This document shows, in pieces, positions 12,501-24,500 of a DNA stretch of 64,000 nt. A program made the position numbers and the translations under genes. Numbering within the stretch: the first letter of the stretch is position 1; the number at the start of each line of letters is the position of its first letter. The notes under the pieces were generated by a model that saw nothing but the letters and a program-made list of their open reading frames with translations, was not told where the DNA came from and made no database searches. The stretch comes from Halichondria panicea (lineage: Eukaryota; Porifera; Demospongiae; Suberitida; Halichondriidae): positions 1,389,002-1,453,001 of the forward strand of contig NC_087393.1 in NCBI RefSeq assembly GCF_963675165.1, written 5' to 3'.

Positions 12501-15500
12501 AGAAAAGGGGATATTATTATTTGATCATCAGCATTGTTTTATTGTACACACTTAGCAACACCCTGGTACTGTACTTGAAATACTTGTGACTTGCTGAACT
12601 TTTGTAAGTCAATATATTTGATATGATACGTCTTATAGTTACTTATGTACAATAGTATTTACCAACTGAGAGGAGCAGTCTGTCATCTTTGGAGAAGGCC
12701 ATGCTCTGTACACTGTGACTGTGAACTGTCAGAACCTACCAAAAACACACCATCAACAACAGCCGCAAAACTGAAAATGACTTCACACACCTTGGTACAC
12801 TTGGCTGAGCCGACTCTCCATATCCTAATCTCACAGGGGGTGTGGCCAAAGGCTGGACTGGCACTGGCTATGTCCCTCACGTCATGTTGAGCAGCTAGAG
12901 TCGACACCTCCTCAGTGTGACCTGTAATACAATGTTAAAATGCACGTGTGCAATAGCAAACATGTAACTCTGCATACATACATAGACGGTACGTTTTATT
13001 GTAGTAACAAAATTGAGTCATATTCTTGGTCATACATATAATATAGGTAGTACCATTAATTTGTGCTACAGACATGTGCTTACCCAACATGTGTGTTTGC
13101 TTCCCAGTTGAGAGATCCTCCATCACCACAATACAACCACTGCTGTACACAAACAAACCTGTCCAAAAATAATTATCATCAACAGTCAATATTAGTAAAT
13201 GTGGCAGAGAAGATAAATTATACCAGTACACGAATAAGACATCACTGTACATGCAGCCACATTAGCCATTTCAAATTGTAACAAAAATACGTATGAGTGG
13301 TACTGTGCACTACACACCGCTGTTGGGTTCCCATATCACATTGTTCCTAGCCGCTCCGTTCACTCCTAACACCTTCTGTCGTATTAGACCAGCCTGGTTG
13401 GGTGGGGCCACATAGAGGTGCTCTGCTAGGGTAGCCTTGGGTGGGCGGTGATGGTAGTGAGAGTGTGAGGCTGGTGAGGGAAGTGTGTGTGGGGGAGAGT
13501 ATGGGGGTGGAGAAGGGGAGGGGTGGACACCTTGTCCATTATCCTTATCCTGAATAAAGGAGAGTATGATATGAAATGCTCATCCTTACATTTTTAGAGG
13601 TACGTACTCAATAATTATACATGTAGGAAACCTGTACAAGTTTGTCAAATGCACACTATACACTTGCATACAGCAGCATACATGTACATCTATACGAAAC
13701 ACATGTACGAACGTGAACAAATAAATGAGGTTAATGGCTCAGAATAGTGTGATACACTTACTTGCTGCATAGGCACATCTTCGGATCCAATCTCGCTATC
13801 TTGGTCCTCAAAGTTTTGTTTCTTGAACACATTGATGTTTTCCTCCTGGTCAGCCCCTAGCCTGTTATCTGGCCCCTCCTGGTTATCACTGGAGTGGTCT
13901 GGTGACTGGCTGACAATGTGAGGTTCATACAATGTGTCATCATCAATGAGTGCTGTCGTAGACGCTTGTCGCCGAGAGGTATTACCTACGTAAGTGAGAA
14001 GGAAATGATGTGCTGTATGTACTGCATAACTATCGAATGCACAGTTCCAACAGCTTGGAATGGTACACAATACAGATTGAGAGGCTATCTACTTGTACAA
14101 GCAAATACACTTGCCACTGTATCTTTCTTTAAATTAGTATGTTTCATGTATGAAACATACTAATTATACTGTATTATGTATACATAATACTAGAGCACTG
14201 AAGTGCTAACCCTTGGCTGTTTACAAATAGTATATATGAAGCATGGAAGCTGGCTGTAGCAAGTAACATGAGCAATGAAATTCCAGAGGCATGCTGAAAC
14301 TTTTGAGAATGGAGCTTTAGTACGGATGAGACATGAACTGTGGACTAGGATCACAGCAAAGTCAGTCAGCAAAGAAGCCTAGAGTCTTAGATGGCTCCTG
14401 GTATGTTCTGGGACTAGAGATAAGCAAAGAAGCAACAACCCTGCTTTTCTACTAATAGCCATTGTTCCTGGTACAGGATCACTTCAGGTGTAAAGATGTA
14501 CCTTGAATAAAGGACTCCTGTAGCTAGAGGCCATGCAGCCAACGTGCAAGTTCAGCTTCTTAGCTTTTGCTCACTTCTATACAGGCTATCCATGCTGTAG
14601 ACGCAGTGCTTCGGCATCTAGGTAAGCAGACTAAGAAATTACAAACAAACAAACAAACCAAACGACTACTATACCCGTGGCCACTCACACACGTATCTCG
14701 GGTAATAATCATTATACTGAAAATGTAGTAAACTAAAATAATGTGGTACCTGTTAAGGGCTTGTGCTTTGAAGTAGGAGCTAACGGTGTAAACGAGTGCA
14801 TCTTGATGGGTTCATAGTTCACAGGAGCTGGGGCACTCCGACGAGGTGACACTGACCGTGGGAGAGGTTTGCAAGGGCTGTGTGGGGGCGTGAATGTGGG
14901 AGGGGTATAGCCGAGAAAGTCCCATAGGAAGATGGCGTCTCCACAACTGACCACCTGGTCACCATTGGGGGAGAACAACACCTCTGTGATAGGCTCAGAG
15001 TGACCTATGAACACCTGGTGCAGGGAAACAGCATAATTGAGATTGATAACAAAAACACTCCTTCCTTGTATGTATCGGGTAGCACTAAGAATTTACTATG
15101 TACATATTTTTGTTTTTAGCATCCTACATACAGTGCATGCATGTATGCTATAGTGTATCATACGTTTGAGTATGCATAGCGAAACATTTTAACTCCTACT
15201 CACTTGGAAGTTGAGGTCGAGTGCCATCCCATAGTCCCATACTTTGAGCACATTGTCCCCTGCTGTTAGGAGGTGTCTATTACTGGGGCACACTGCAGTG
15301 CAGCTTGCTCTGTGGATATGGGCCACCTCTGACAGTAGCTGGCCATTGGAGGCACTGAACTTGAGCAGTCGAGAGGTTGAAGTGATAACTAGGAGCTGGT
15401 TGAGGGCTTTATGGGAGAAGGTCACCATCTTGGCTGTTTCTAGTGCTGGGTTGGGTGTGGCAGTTGTGGAGTGGTGGGTGGACATGGGAGTAATGTCCAG

Positions 15501-18500
15501 TCGAAGAACCTACAGTGTGAATTTGAAGTCTCTTAGGCTATCACGTCAATGTGCAGAATTCACTTCATTGGTACTGTACATTCGTTGCTGTTACATAATG
15601 TCCACAAAGAAGAAAAAAATTGGTAAAGGTAAAGTAAAATGAAGCACACAGAGCAGGTGGATTATAGTGTTTGAATAGACAGCCTACAGCGTACAATAGA
15701 CACTCCTACTCACCTCATCCAGGGACTCTGCATCCAGTACTGACACGGTGGAGTCTAGTGGTCCGATGAAGGCCAGTCTCTGTCCCCCCTGACTCACACT
15801 GAGTGCCCTTGGCCCATACCCCTCACCCTTAGCCACTGTGTTAGCCAGCACTCGAATCACCTACATGTACATGTACACGTACGCACAATGTAAGGAGGAT
15901 AAACTGATCAGCGTACAGTACATGCATCTGACCACCCTTTACGGATGTGCTACTGCCTAAGCTTTGACCCAAAACACACATTTGATCCCGTATAGCTGAG
16001 GCACTAAATTTTCGAGGTTTTTCTCCCTTAGAGCTACATGCACAGAATGAATTGTTTTTGAATAAGACTAGTTGGAGACACTCAAACAAATAATTATAGC
16101 GAATAGAATTGACCAGTTTTCAATGCAAAATTTAAAAGGACAACATAATCACATCCGGCACTGACCTTGGCCGCACTGATGTCAGAAAGGTCATACATGG
16201 CAAGTGAGCCAGTACTGGAGCTGCTATAGAGGGCGTGGCCACTTGGGGAGAACACTACTCCTGTAATCACTCCATTGTGGGACCTGCAGGGGAGAGAGTC
16301 AGCAGTCAATACTGTATCTCATAGTGATACATTATAGACAACTATACAGTTAGTAGTCTACAGAAAAACGCATATCATGATGTCATTAATCAGGGTGTCA
16401 TACAGGATTTTGAAGTAGAGGGGGAAATAAGAAAAGTAACCAGAAAGTTTTGCAGGTCAACTGTTATTTCAATACCCAGTTATGGACACTTTGTCATACA
16501 ACTAGTACTTGAATGCAAATTTTAGGGGGGAAATCCCCCCTTCCCCTGTATGACACCCCTGCTAATAGATAAGCCATTGCAATTTACTCACTTGTGCTCA
16601 GAGAGGACTGTGGTGGAGGGCACATGGAAGAGTCTAACGAAACCAGACTTAAACCCACAGGCAAACACTGGGAGACTGGGATGCCACACCACTGCGCAGC
16701 CAATGTCACCAGGAGTGTGGAAATCAAACAACTGTATTCACCAGGGATTTGAGCGGAGAGAGGATATGACTTTGATTGTGTTTTCAAAAAAGCAACTTTT
16801 ACAGCAAGATCAAATACAAAATTTGCACAGCATCAATTTTTAACAATACAAAGTAACTAAATGTACTACATGTATGAGTTCAGCAAACTGTAGCCTGACC
16901 ATGTTCCCACCTACATGTACCTGTTTGCCAGGCTTGCTGTCCCAGACTCTGATGGTGTGGTCCAGGGAGCACGAGACTAGACAGATTTCAGCCACCTCAC
17001 TTCCCGTGACACTCATACACTGTACGACCTCTCGATGGGACCTCATCAGAGTGGAGTAGCTGCTGCTACTGGCATCCAGGAGCCCTATGTTGCCCTGTAT
17101 GGAGAGATAATTATGGAATTAGTATACATATGCATTCCTTCAGGTGTACATTGTAGGTTTATATACAAGAGCATTACGTACAAATGTGGTACTGTACTGC
17201 AGGTGAATTTGGCGAAGAGTTAATTTTAGCAATTTGGCGGGGAGAGTCGCCAAAATTAAAAATTGCCCTCAATGCCTATTATAATAACACTACCTCAGTT
17301 AGTGTTGCCATGTGCAGGGTAACCACACAGTCCCAGTATATCGCATGAGATCAATAATACCATAAAGCATGATCGTCACATTATACAGGGATTTGAGGAG
17401 TTCTTGCAACTGTAATGTCGAGAGCGGAGTATCTGTCACGTGAACCTTGGTAACAAGATTGAATTTTGGCTCATTCCAAACCAATTTTTCTCCAATAGAG
17501 CCTATTCATTTTTGTTAAACTGGGAAAACATCGACTTACATCAGAAAGCTAAGAGCCTTTGGTAAAGGCTTTGCACCACAGCAGGTTGTCAGCTGAAGCT
17601 ATCCTTGAGATTCTAATCGTTTTGTGAGCTACTACTTGCCCCAGCCTGCCTGTAAGCTGTTGAAACTCAAAGTGTATCACTAGTCTCAGTAAAATCTCTC
17701 TTAGGCTAGCTCCAGCTGGATACACAGTTTGTGTGACAGACTAATAGTAGTAGCTCACGATTGGGCTCAAGGATAGCTTTAGCTGTGGTGCAAAGACTTG
17801 CATATGCAGAGTAAAGCCTCCTATAGGTCGATTTTTTCCCAAAATAAACAGGCCTAAAGGCTTTATTGGAGAAAAATTGGTTTGTAATGAGCCATAATTA
17901 CGTAACTGTTCACGTGACAGGTACTTCCGCTCTCGACATTACAGTTGCAAGAACTCCTCAAATCCCTGTATAATATAATAGTTCAATTCCTCATTCGCCA
18001 AATTTACCTGTATTTAGAACTTGTCTATATAATAGTACAAAGAGTGCCTGTAGACAAAGGTTGCAGTTTGCAAATAATATGAATAGTATAACAAGTTCAG
18101 TGGTTGCATCTACTCTATCTACGGTTGCATACCGCAGTGGTTCCAGCCAATATTCTGAGCCCATCTTCACTAATGTCCACTGCACTGACCGGTCCATCGT
18201 GTTCTGTGTGTGTGTGTGTGGGTGGACAATGACATCTTAACCACGACAATATTCATTGCCTAGAAGCATCACATGACATCTTAAAGGGTGACCTGATCAA
18301 AACTTAACTAGAACTAGAAACAGAGAGTGAGTGAGTCTTTACCATTGCATTGGTAGAGTGTACTGCAAAGCTAGGACAAACATTTAATGTGAGTTGTATT
18401 ACAATAGATTGGTCATAAATATTAAAAAAGGATACAAGTACATATAATTATTATACATGTACGTATACGCACGTGTATATTGGTAACAATTTAGGGCGTG

Positions 18501-21500
18501 GCTGTTATTAAATGTACACGCACATATACACAGAAAAATTGGATCTATACATCTGAAAAATGGCTGAACGAGTAACAAAAGAAGCAATTAAGAAACTAGA
18601 TGCAAAACTCGAATGCTCGATTTGCCTAGACCCTTTTAAGCAACCAAAACTCTTGCCATGTTATCACGTATTTTGCAAGTCCCCATGTCTGGAGAAACTA
18701 GTGACCAAAGATGGACGCTCCCTCACTTGTCCTACCTGTCGACACATTGTCCCACTGTCAGAGAGGGGAGTGGCTGGACTGCAATCAGACTTCCACATTG
18801 ACCACTTGTTTGAGATACGAGATGCGTTTAATAAAGCTGCAGAATCAAGTGAGACCCAATGTGGCAATTGCGAGGCAGGGAAAGCAACTGGATACTGCAA
18901 AGATTGTGAAGATTTCTTGTGTGATAATTGCCAAGCAGCCCATCAAGCGCTGAAACTGACAAGGTCTCATCAGATAGTGAGCCGCCAGGAATTTCAAGAA
19001 CAGGCCACAAAAATTATCACAGCCAAGAAAACAAACCCCACTTGTGGCAAACACCGCAAAAATGAGCTGAAGATCTACTGTGACACTTGCAAGGAGCTTA
19101 TCTGCACAGACTGCACCATCCGACTGCATAAAGACCACAATTACGACCTAGTGGATGATGTGTTCCCTAAACATAAGAAAGAGCTTGTCTCAAGTCTCAA
19201 ACCTGTCAAAGAGAAGCTAGACAAAGTCCAACAAGCACTGAAGGTGTTCGATACTCTTGCAAAAGATATTCACGACCGAAGAGCCACTCTTGAAGCCGAT
19301 ATTCACAAAGAGATTGATGAACAACATCTACTATTGGATCAGCGAAGAACTGAGCTTGTGGGAGAGCTGAAGATGCTGACTCAGCAGAACCTAATAGGTC
19401 TAGCTGCACAGAGAGACCAGGTGGAGATTACTCAGGTGAAACTGGCCAGCTGTCTCGAGTACGTTGAGGGGGCGCTTGAAACAGGCACTGTGTGTGAAGT
19501 ACTAGAAACGAAAGCTCCTGTACTCAAGAGAATTGAACAGATATCGACCAAATTTAATCAAGACAAACTTCAACCAGAAATAGAAAACAAAATAAAATTG
19601 ATTACAGACGGAAAAGAAAAATTAAAAAAGTCATGCATATCTTATTTAAGAATACATGATGATGAGATGACTGACAGTTGCAGTCTAGAGGGGGAAAATT
19701 TAACCGGTGTAGAGGTAAACAAGGCTGTGAAATTGAAACTTCGACTCAAGAGGCAGTATCGGAACATTGAGGTAGTTGCAGCAGTCACTCACAGCCACAC
19801 CCAGACCCCAGTCAAATGTGAGATTATCAGGAGAGATAATAAGTACGAAATCGCCTACACGCCCACAAACAGAGGTGAACACGAAATTAACCTGGCCATC
19901 AATGGCACACACGTAAGAGGCAGTCCATTCACTGTAGTAGCCATGCCTCAACCGCACACACTGGGAGCACCAAGCAGAGTGATTAGCAATTTGGAGAAAC
20001 CCTGGGGTGTCGTTGTCAATAGCAAAGGTCGTGTGATTGTCGTTGAATTTGGTAGTGGACGAATAGTGATCTATGATGAAAATTATGAACGAATTCAAGT
20101 AATTGATTCACGAGGTAAGGCTGCAGCAGGAGTGGCTGTTGACAGAGATGATAATATCTACGTTAGTGATTATAAGGACCATAAAGTCCGAAAATTTACC
20201 GCCAATGGAGACTTTCTCAAAGAAGTGGGCACTAAAGGTGACCAGAGGCTTCAGTTCAGCTCACCAACAGGAATAGGCTACAACAAAACTAACGACAAGA
20301 TATATGTCAGTGAAGAGAACAACAATCGAGTTCAAGTGTTGAACCCTGACCTCACATTCCACAGTATCATCAGCGAGAATGAAATTAATAGTCCTCTCAA
20401 TGTTTCATTCGACCGTATTGGCAATGCGTACGTAGCTAACTTTGATAAGCACAATGTGAAGGTATTTCAAAGTAATGGAACGTTGTTGAGAACATTTGCT
20501 GCACACGGTAGTGGTCCAGGACAACTAACTAATCCATGCGCTATAGCTGTCAGCAATACAGACACGGTGTATGTTGTTGAGATGTGGGGACATCGTATCT
20601 CGGTATTTAAAACAAATGGAGAGTTCATTTGCAATTTCGGCACACAAGGAAAAAAAGAAGGAAAATTCGATGGTCCAGCTGGAATAGTCATTGACAGTCA
20701 TGGAAACATCGTAGTTGCAGATCGAGGTAACAGACGACTTCAAGTATTTTAATCTAGGACAATATTATGTACATTGCACATACATGCATGCACCAGTAAA
20801 CTATTTAGTTCGATCAGCACTGTAGAATATTATTCATAAACTTTGTGTCTTGTGCTGTTGGTGAACTTTTCCATATCCCCATTTCTTTCCCACTATTCCC
20901 CAGTCGTAATGACACATCATGATTAAACATTGTATACTACATGCAGTGTACATACAGCCACCATAATTATATTGTTGCAGTACGTAATAAGCATCGCCAT
21001 TGCTATGCATAAGTACTTCACAATGATAATTACCTAATTCTGAAATAGAACAGCTAGCCTTGTTTTCAGGCTGATCTTTCTTTAATAGAACAGATGGAGA
21101 AAAATAGGCCTGCATGGGGAAGATTGTATCTGGGAGTAGTTGGAATTCTCAGTTTTTTTTTTAGAATTCCATTGATAGTAACTAAACGTATTTGAGAGCA
21201 GAGTTTTAGTGGTATGGATATAATAATAATACATTATACTGTGGACTATGATCATAGCAAAGAAGCCTGGAGTCTTAGAGGAGTATGGCTCCTGGAGTCC
21301 TGGTGCTAGGAGCAAAAAAAACCTCCGGAGCTGGACAACAAACCAGTCACAATTCTAGCTTTCTACTTTAGTGACCCATTGTTCCTGGTACGGGATCACT
21401 TCAGCTACAAATAAGTGCCTCGAATAAAGGCCCGGTGTATCTAGGCTCTAGCCATGCAGCCAACGTGCAAGTTCAAGCTTCTTACATGTAGCTTTTATTC

Positions 21501-24500
21501 GACAACGAAGCTTTATCATAAAAATAAAACAGAATGGTCAACCACAAACATTTTCACGATCGCTAAATCAGAACGCGGAGTGTTTCAACCGTTTACACAG
21601 GGAGGCCCGGTCGTTTCCAATCTATGCACAAACAGACAAACTAGAGCACTGAAGTGCTAACCCTCGGCTGTTTACTTGAATACAAATAGTAGTATGTATG
21701 AAGCATGGAAAAGCTGGCTAAGTATATAGCAAGTAACATGAGCAATGAAATTCCATCGTTCCTGGTACAGGATCACTTCAGTTGTAAATACGTACCTCAA
21801 AAAAGGACGCATGTAGAAGCTAGAGGCCAACATGCAAGAAGCTTCTTAGCTTTTGCTTGCTTTCATACGACAACGAAGCTTTAACATCGAAATCTTTTAT
21901 TATTAAATTGCTGTGTGAAGGCTATCCATCCTGTAAACGCAGTGCTATGGCATCCAGGTAAGCAGACTCACAATGCTAACCTTCGGCAGTTGACATAAAT
22001 CATAAAGATCTACATGTATAGAAACCAGAAAAGTGTTATACAATAGTATCAGGAGTGCATGAATATACCGTATAGCGTGTAATTTTCGTGGAGCAAAATT
22101 AATATTCGTGGTTTTCGTGGTTGGAAGTCTGACCACGAATATTTTACGCACGAATGAAGCGACCTTGCCTACCTTTACCTGCAGTGCAAGCAGCAACCAC
22201 GAAAATATTACCCACGAAATGTCTCAATATTGCTGAATCACGAATATTTCGTCCCCCGAAAATTACCCGCTATACGGTATGAATATGAATATTCATGCAC
22301 TCCTGATAGTATGTATGATCATGGAAGCTGGCTAAGCAGCAAGTAACATATGGGAGCAATTAAAGACTCAGAGGCTGAAACTTTTGAGAATGTAAGAATG
22401 GAGTAGTGCACTGTTAGGATCACAGCAAAGAAGCCAGAGTCTTAGAATGGCTGCTGTGGGGTATACTCTAGCAACCACAAGCATAATTCTAGCTTTCTAG
22501 CTTTCTACTTTAGTAACCGTGTTCCATTGTTCCTGGTACGGGATCACTTCAGCTGTAAATACGTAGTTTATCTCAAATAAAGGCCGCGTGCATGAAGCAA
22601 CAAAATACAATCCTGACCTGCTTCCATGAGTCGTGCTGAGAAGTCCAGAGGCCACACCCTTAACACACCGTCCTCCGACCCCGTCACACAGAACCCCTCA
22701 TGGACCGCCAGTGACAGGATAGGCACACCCCCTGGGTTGCTAGGCAACACATGCCATTTTCTCTTGACAGAGATGGATTTGTAGTGGATCTCAAAAATAT
22801 GCCCAGTCTTGGTTGAGGCAAAGCTGTTGTGAGTGAGTGCATAACATTCTTAATATTATTGTGGGCACATTGTCAAGGTAACAAGTATGAAATAAAAATC
22901 TTACAGTTCTTTCTACGTTATAGCTACACGGTCACATAGCCTCCAGGCATGGTTTAGAAAAAATTGTTGTAATGCACATAATTACATGTATAGCATGAGA
23001 ATCCTTGTGTTGAATGCAATATACGGGGTAACTCGCCCTCGGGTTTGTGCGCCTGTATATTTCATCTTATGCACCGTAATTGCCTGGAAACTACCAAAAT
23101 TTGGGTTTCTAAGCTTTCAAAACATGTACAGTGTACATTGCAGATAAACTACACGTACACCTACATGTAAATGATAGAGAGGTTGTTAAGAAGAGAATTA
23201 GCATCTTTACCAGACATTTACTGCACATTAGTGTCACTGTGTACATTATTATTGAGTATATGCTGCAAACGTACAATGTAGTTATCGTAACAGTGGAGAC
23301 TATGTAATAAGGAAGTTTCCACTCACACACTCCTATCAGTGAGGTCGCTCTCATTGTGGAATCCTGGTTGGAACTGTACGTCAGTGAAGTACATCTGGTG
23401 GTGCTTCTCCAGGTTGACAGGACAGGAGCGAAGAGACCCTCCCTTCAGACGCCAGAACCTCACATTATCCCAACCACATGACACCATCCTAGGGTAGAGG
23501 TGGGAGGTGGTTACTTGTGTCAGTGTGCTACAGGCATTTTTATTAAGCTACAATGTACGTGCATGTGTATAGGTATAGAATTAAATTGTCTGAGTATGTT
23601 AATTATGTGAAAGATTTTGCCTATTTTGTTATACAGGACATGTACTTCAGTGTCTACAAAGGACACAAACTACAGTGACACACGTACCTGCTATCATCAA
23701 AGCTAGCGATCCTCATGTGATCGATCCCAGCGTCTGTGTGAGCCTTGGCCAGTACGCTGACGTCCCCAGTACGAGGAGCCTGAGCCGTCCCCCAGAGGAC
23801 CACCTGACCCTTCCCGTGACCGTCCCTACCCACTCCACACAGAACACCACCGGAGTGAGAGAAACTAGAGGGGGAGAGGGGAATCTTACGCTCAAAAGAG
23901 TATTATAAGCCCAAAAGTGTCAAGCCAACCCTCCATGTTGAGTGGAATCAGCCAACAGAACAGAACATAAAAGGCCTCTTATTTTGGAGAGAATAATGCC
24001 TCTGAAAGTCGTCAATTTTGTTTTAAACACACACAACAAGGTGGCACTGTAACTATGTGTACATGTACCTGAGTGAGTGTAGACCCGAGCTGTGAGTCTT
24101 GAACAGGGCTAGACACCTGGCTGACTCCACCCCCCACAGTCGGACTAGGGGGAGGGGACCACTTTGACCAGACGCCAATAGGGATCTAGAGTGGTTGAGG
24201 GCTATGCAGGACACCTGGAGAGAGAGGAAATGGGAACGTACACCTTCCCAAACAACCAAATGCTGGCTATACATGTACACTACACGTAGCTGTCACTGAA
24301 ACCTAAACACATGCTACATTTGTATTTGGACGAGATGAATGACTGTTTCTAGAGCCCTGTTTAACCAAATCCAAGTCAAAGATTTTTCTGAGTAGCGGGA
24401 TAGTAAAACGACCGCTACATGTAATAGCATTTGCCAAACATTGGCTGAAGCTACAGGCTTACTCCACAAACATGTACAACACCTCAGAATTAGTCTTTTG

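Noticed and set aside
17214..17275. TTTGGCG-type inverted block as a separate element
   Set aside because: Too short and without clear ends; left within WDR90 intron sequence.
18664..19409. Minus-strand frames under the TRIM coding exons
   Set aside because: Shadows of the coding strand; the same shadows appear under copies B, C, D and E.
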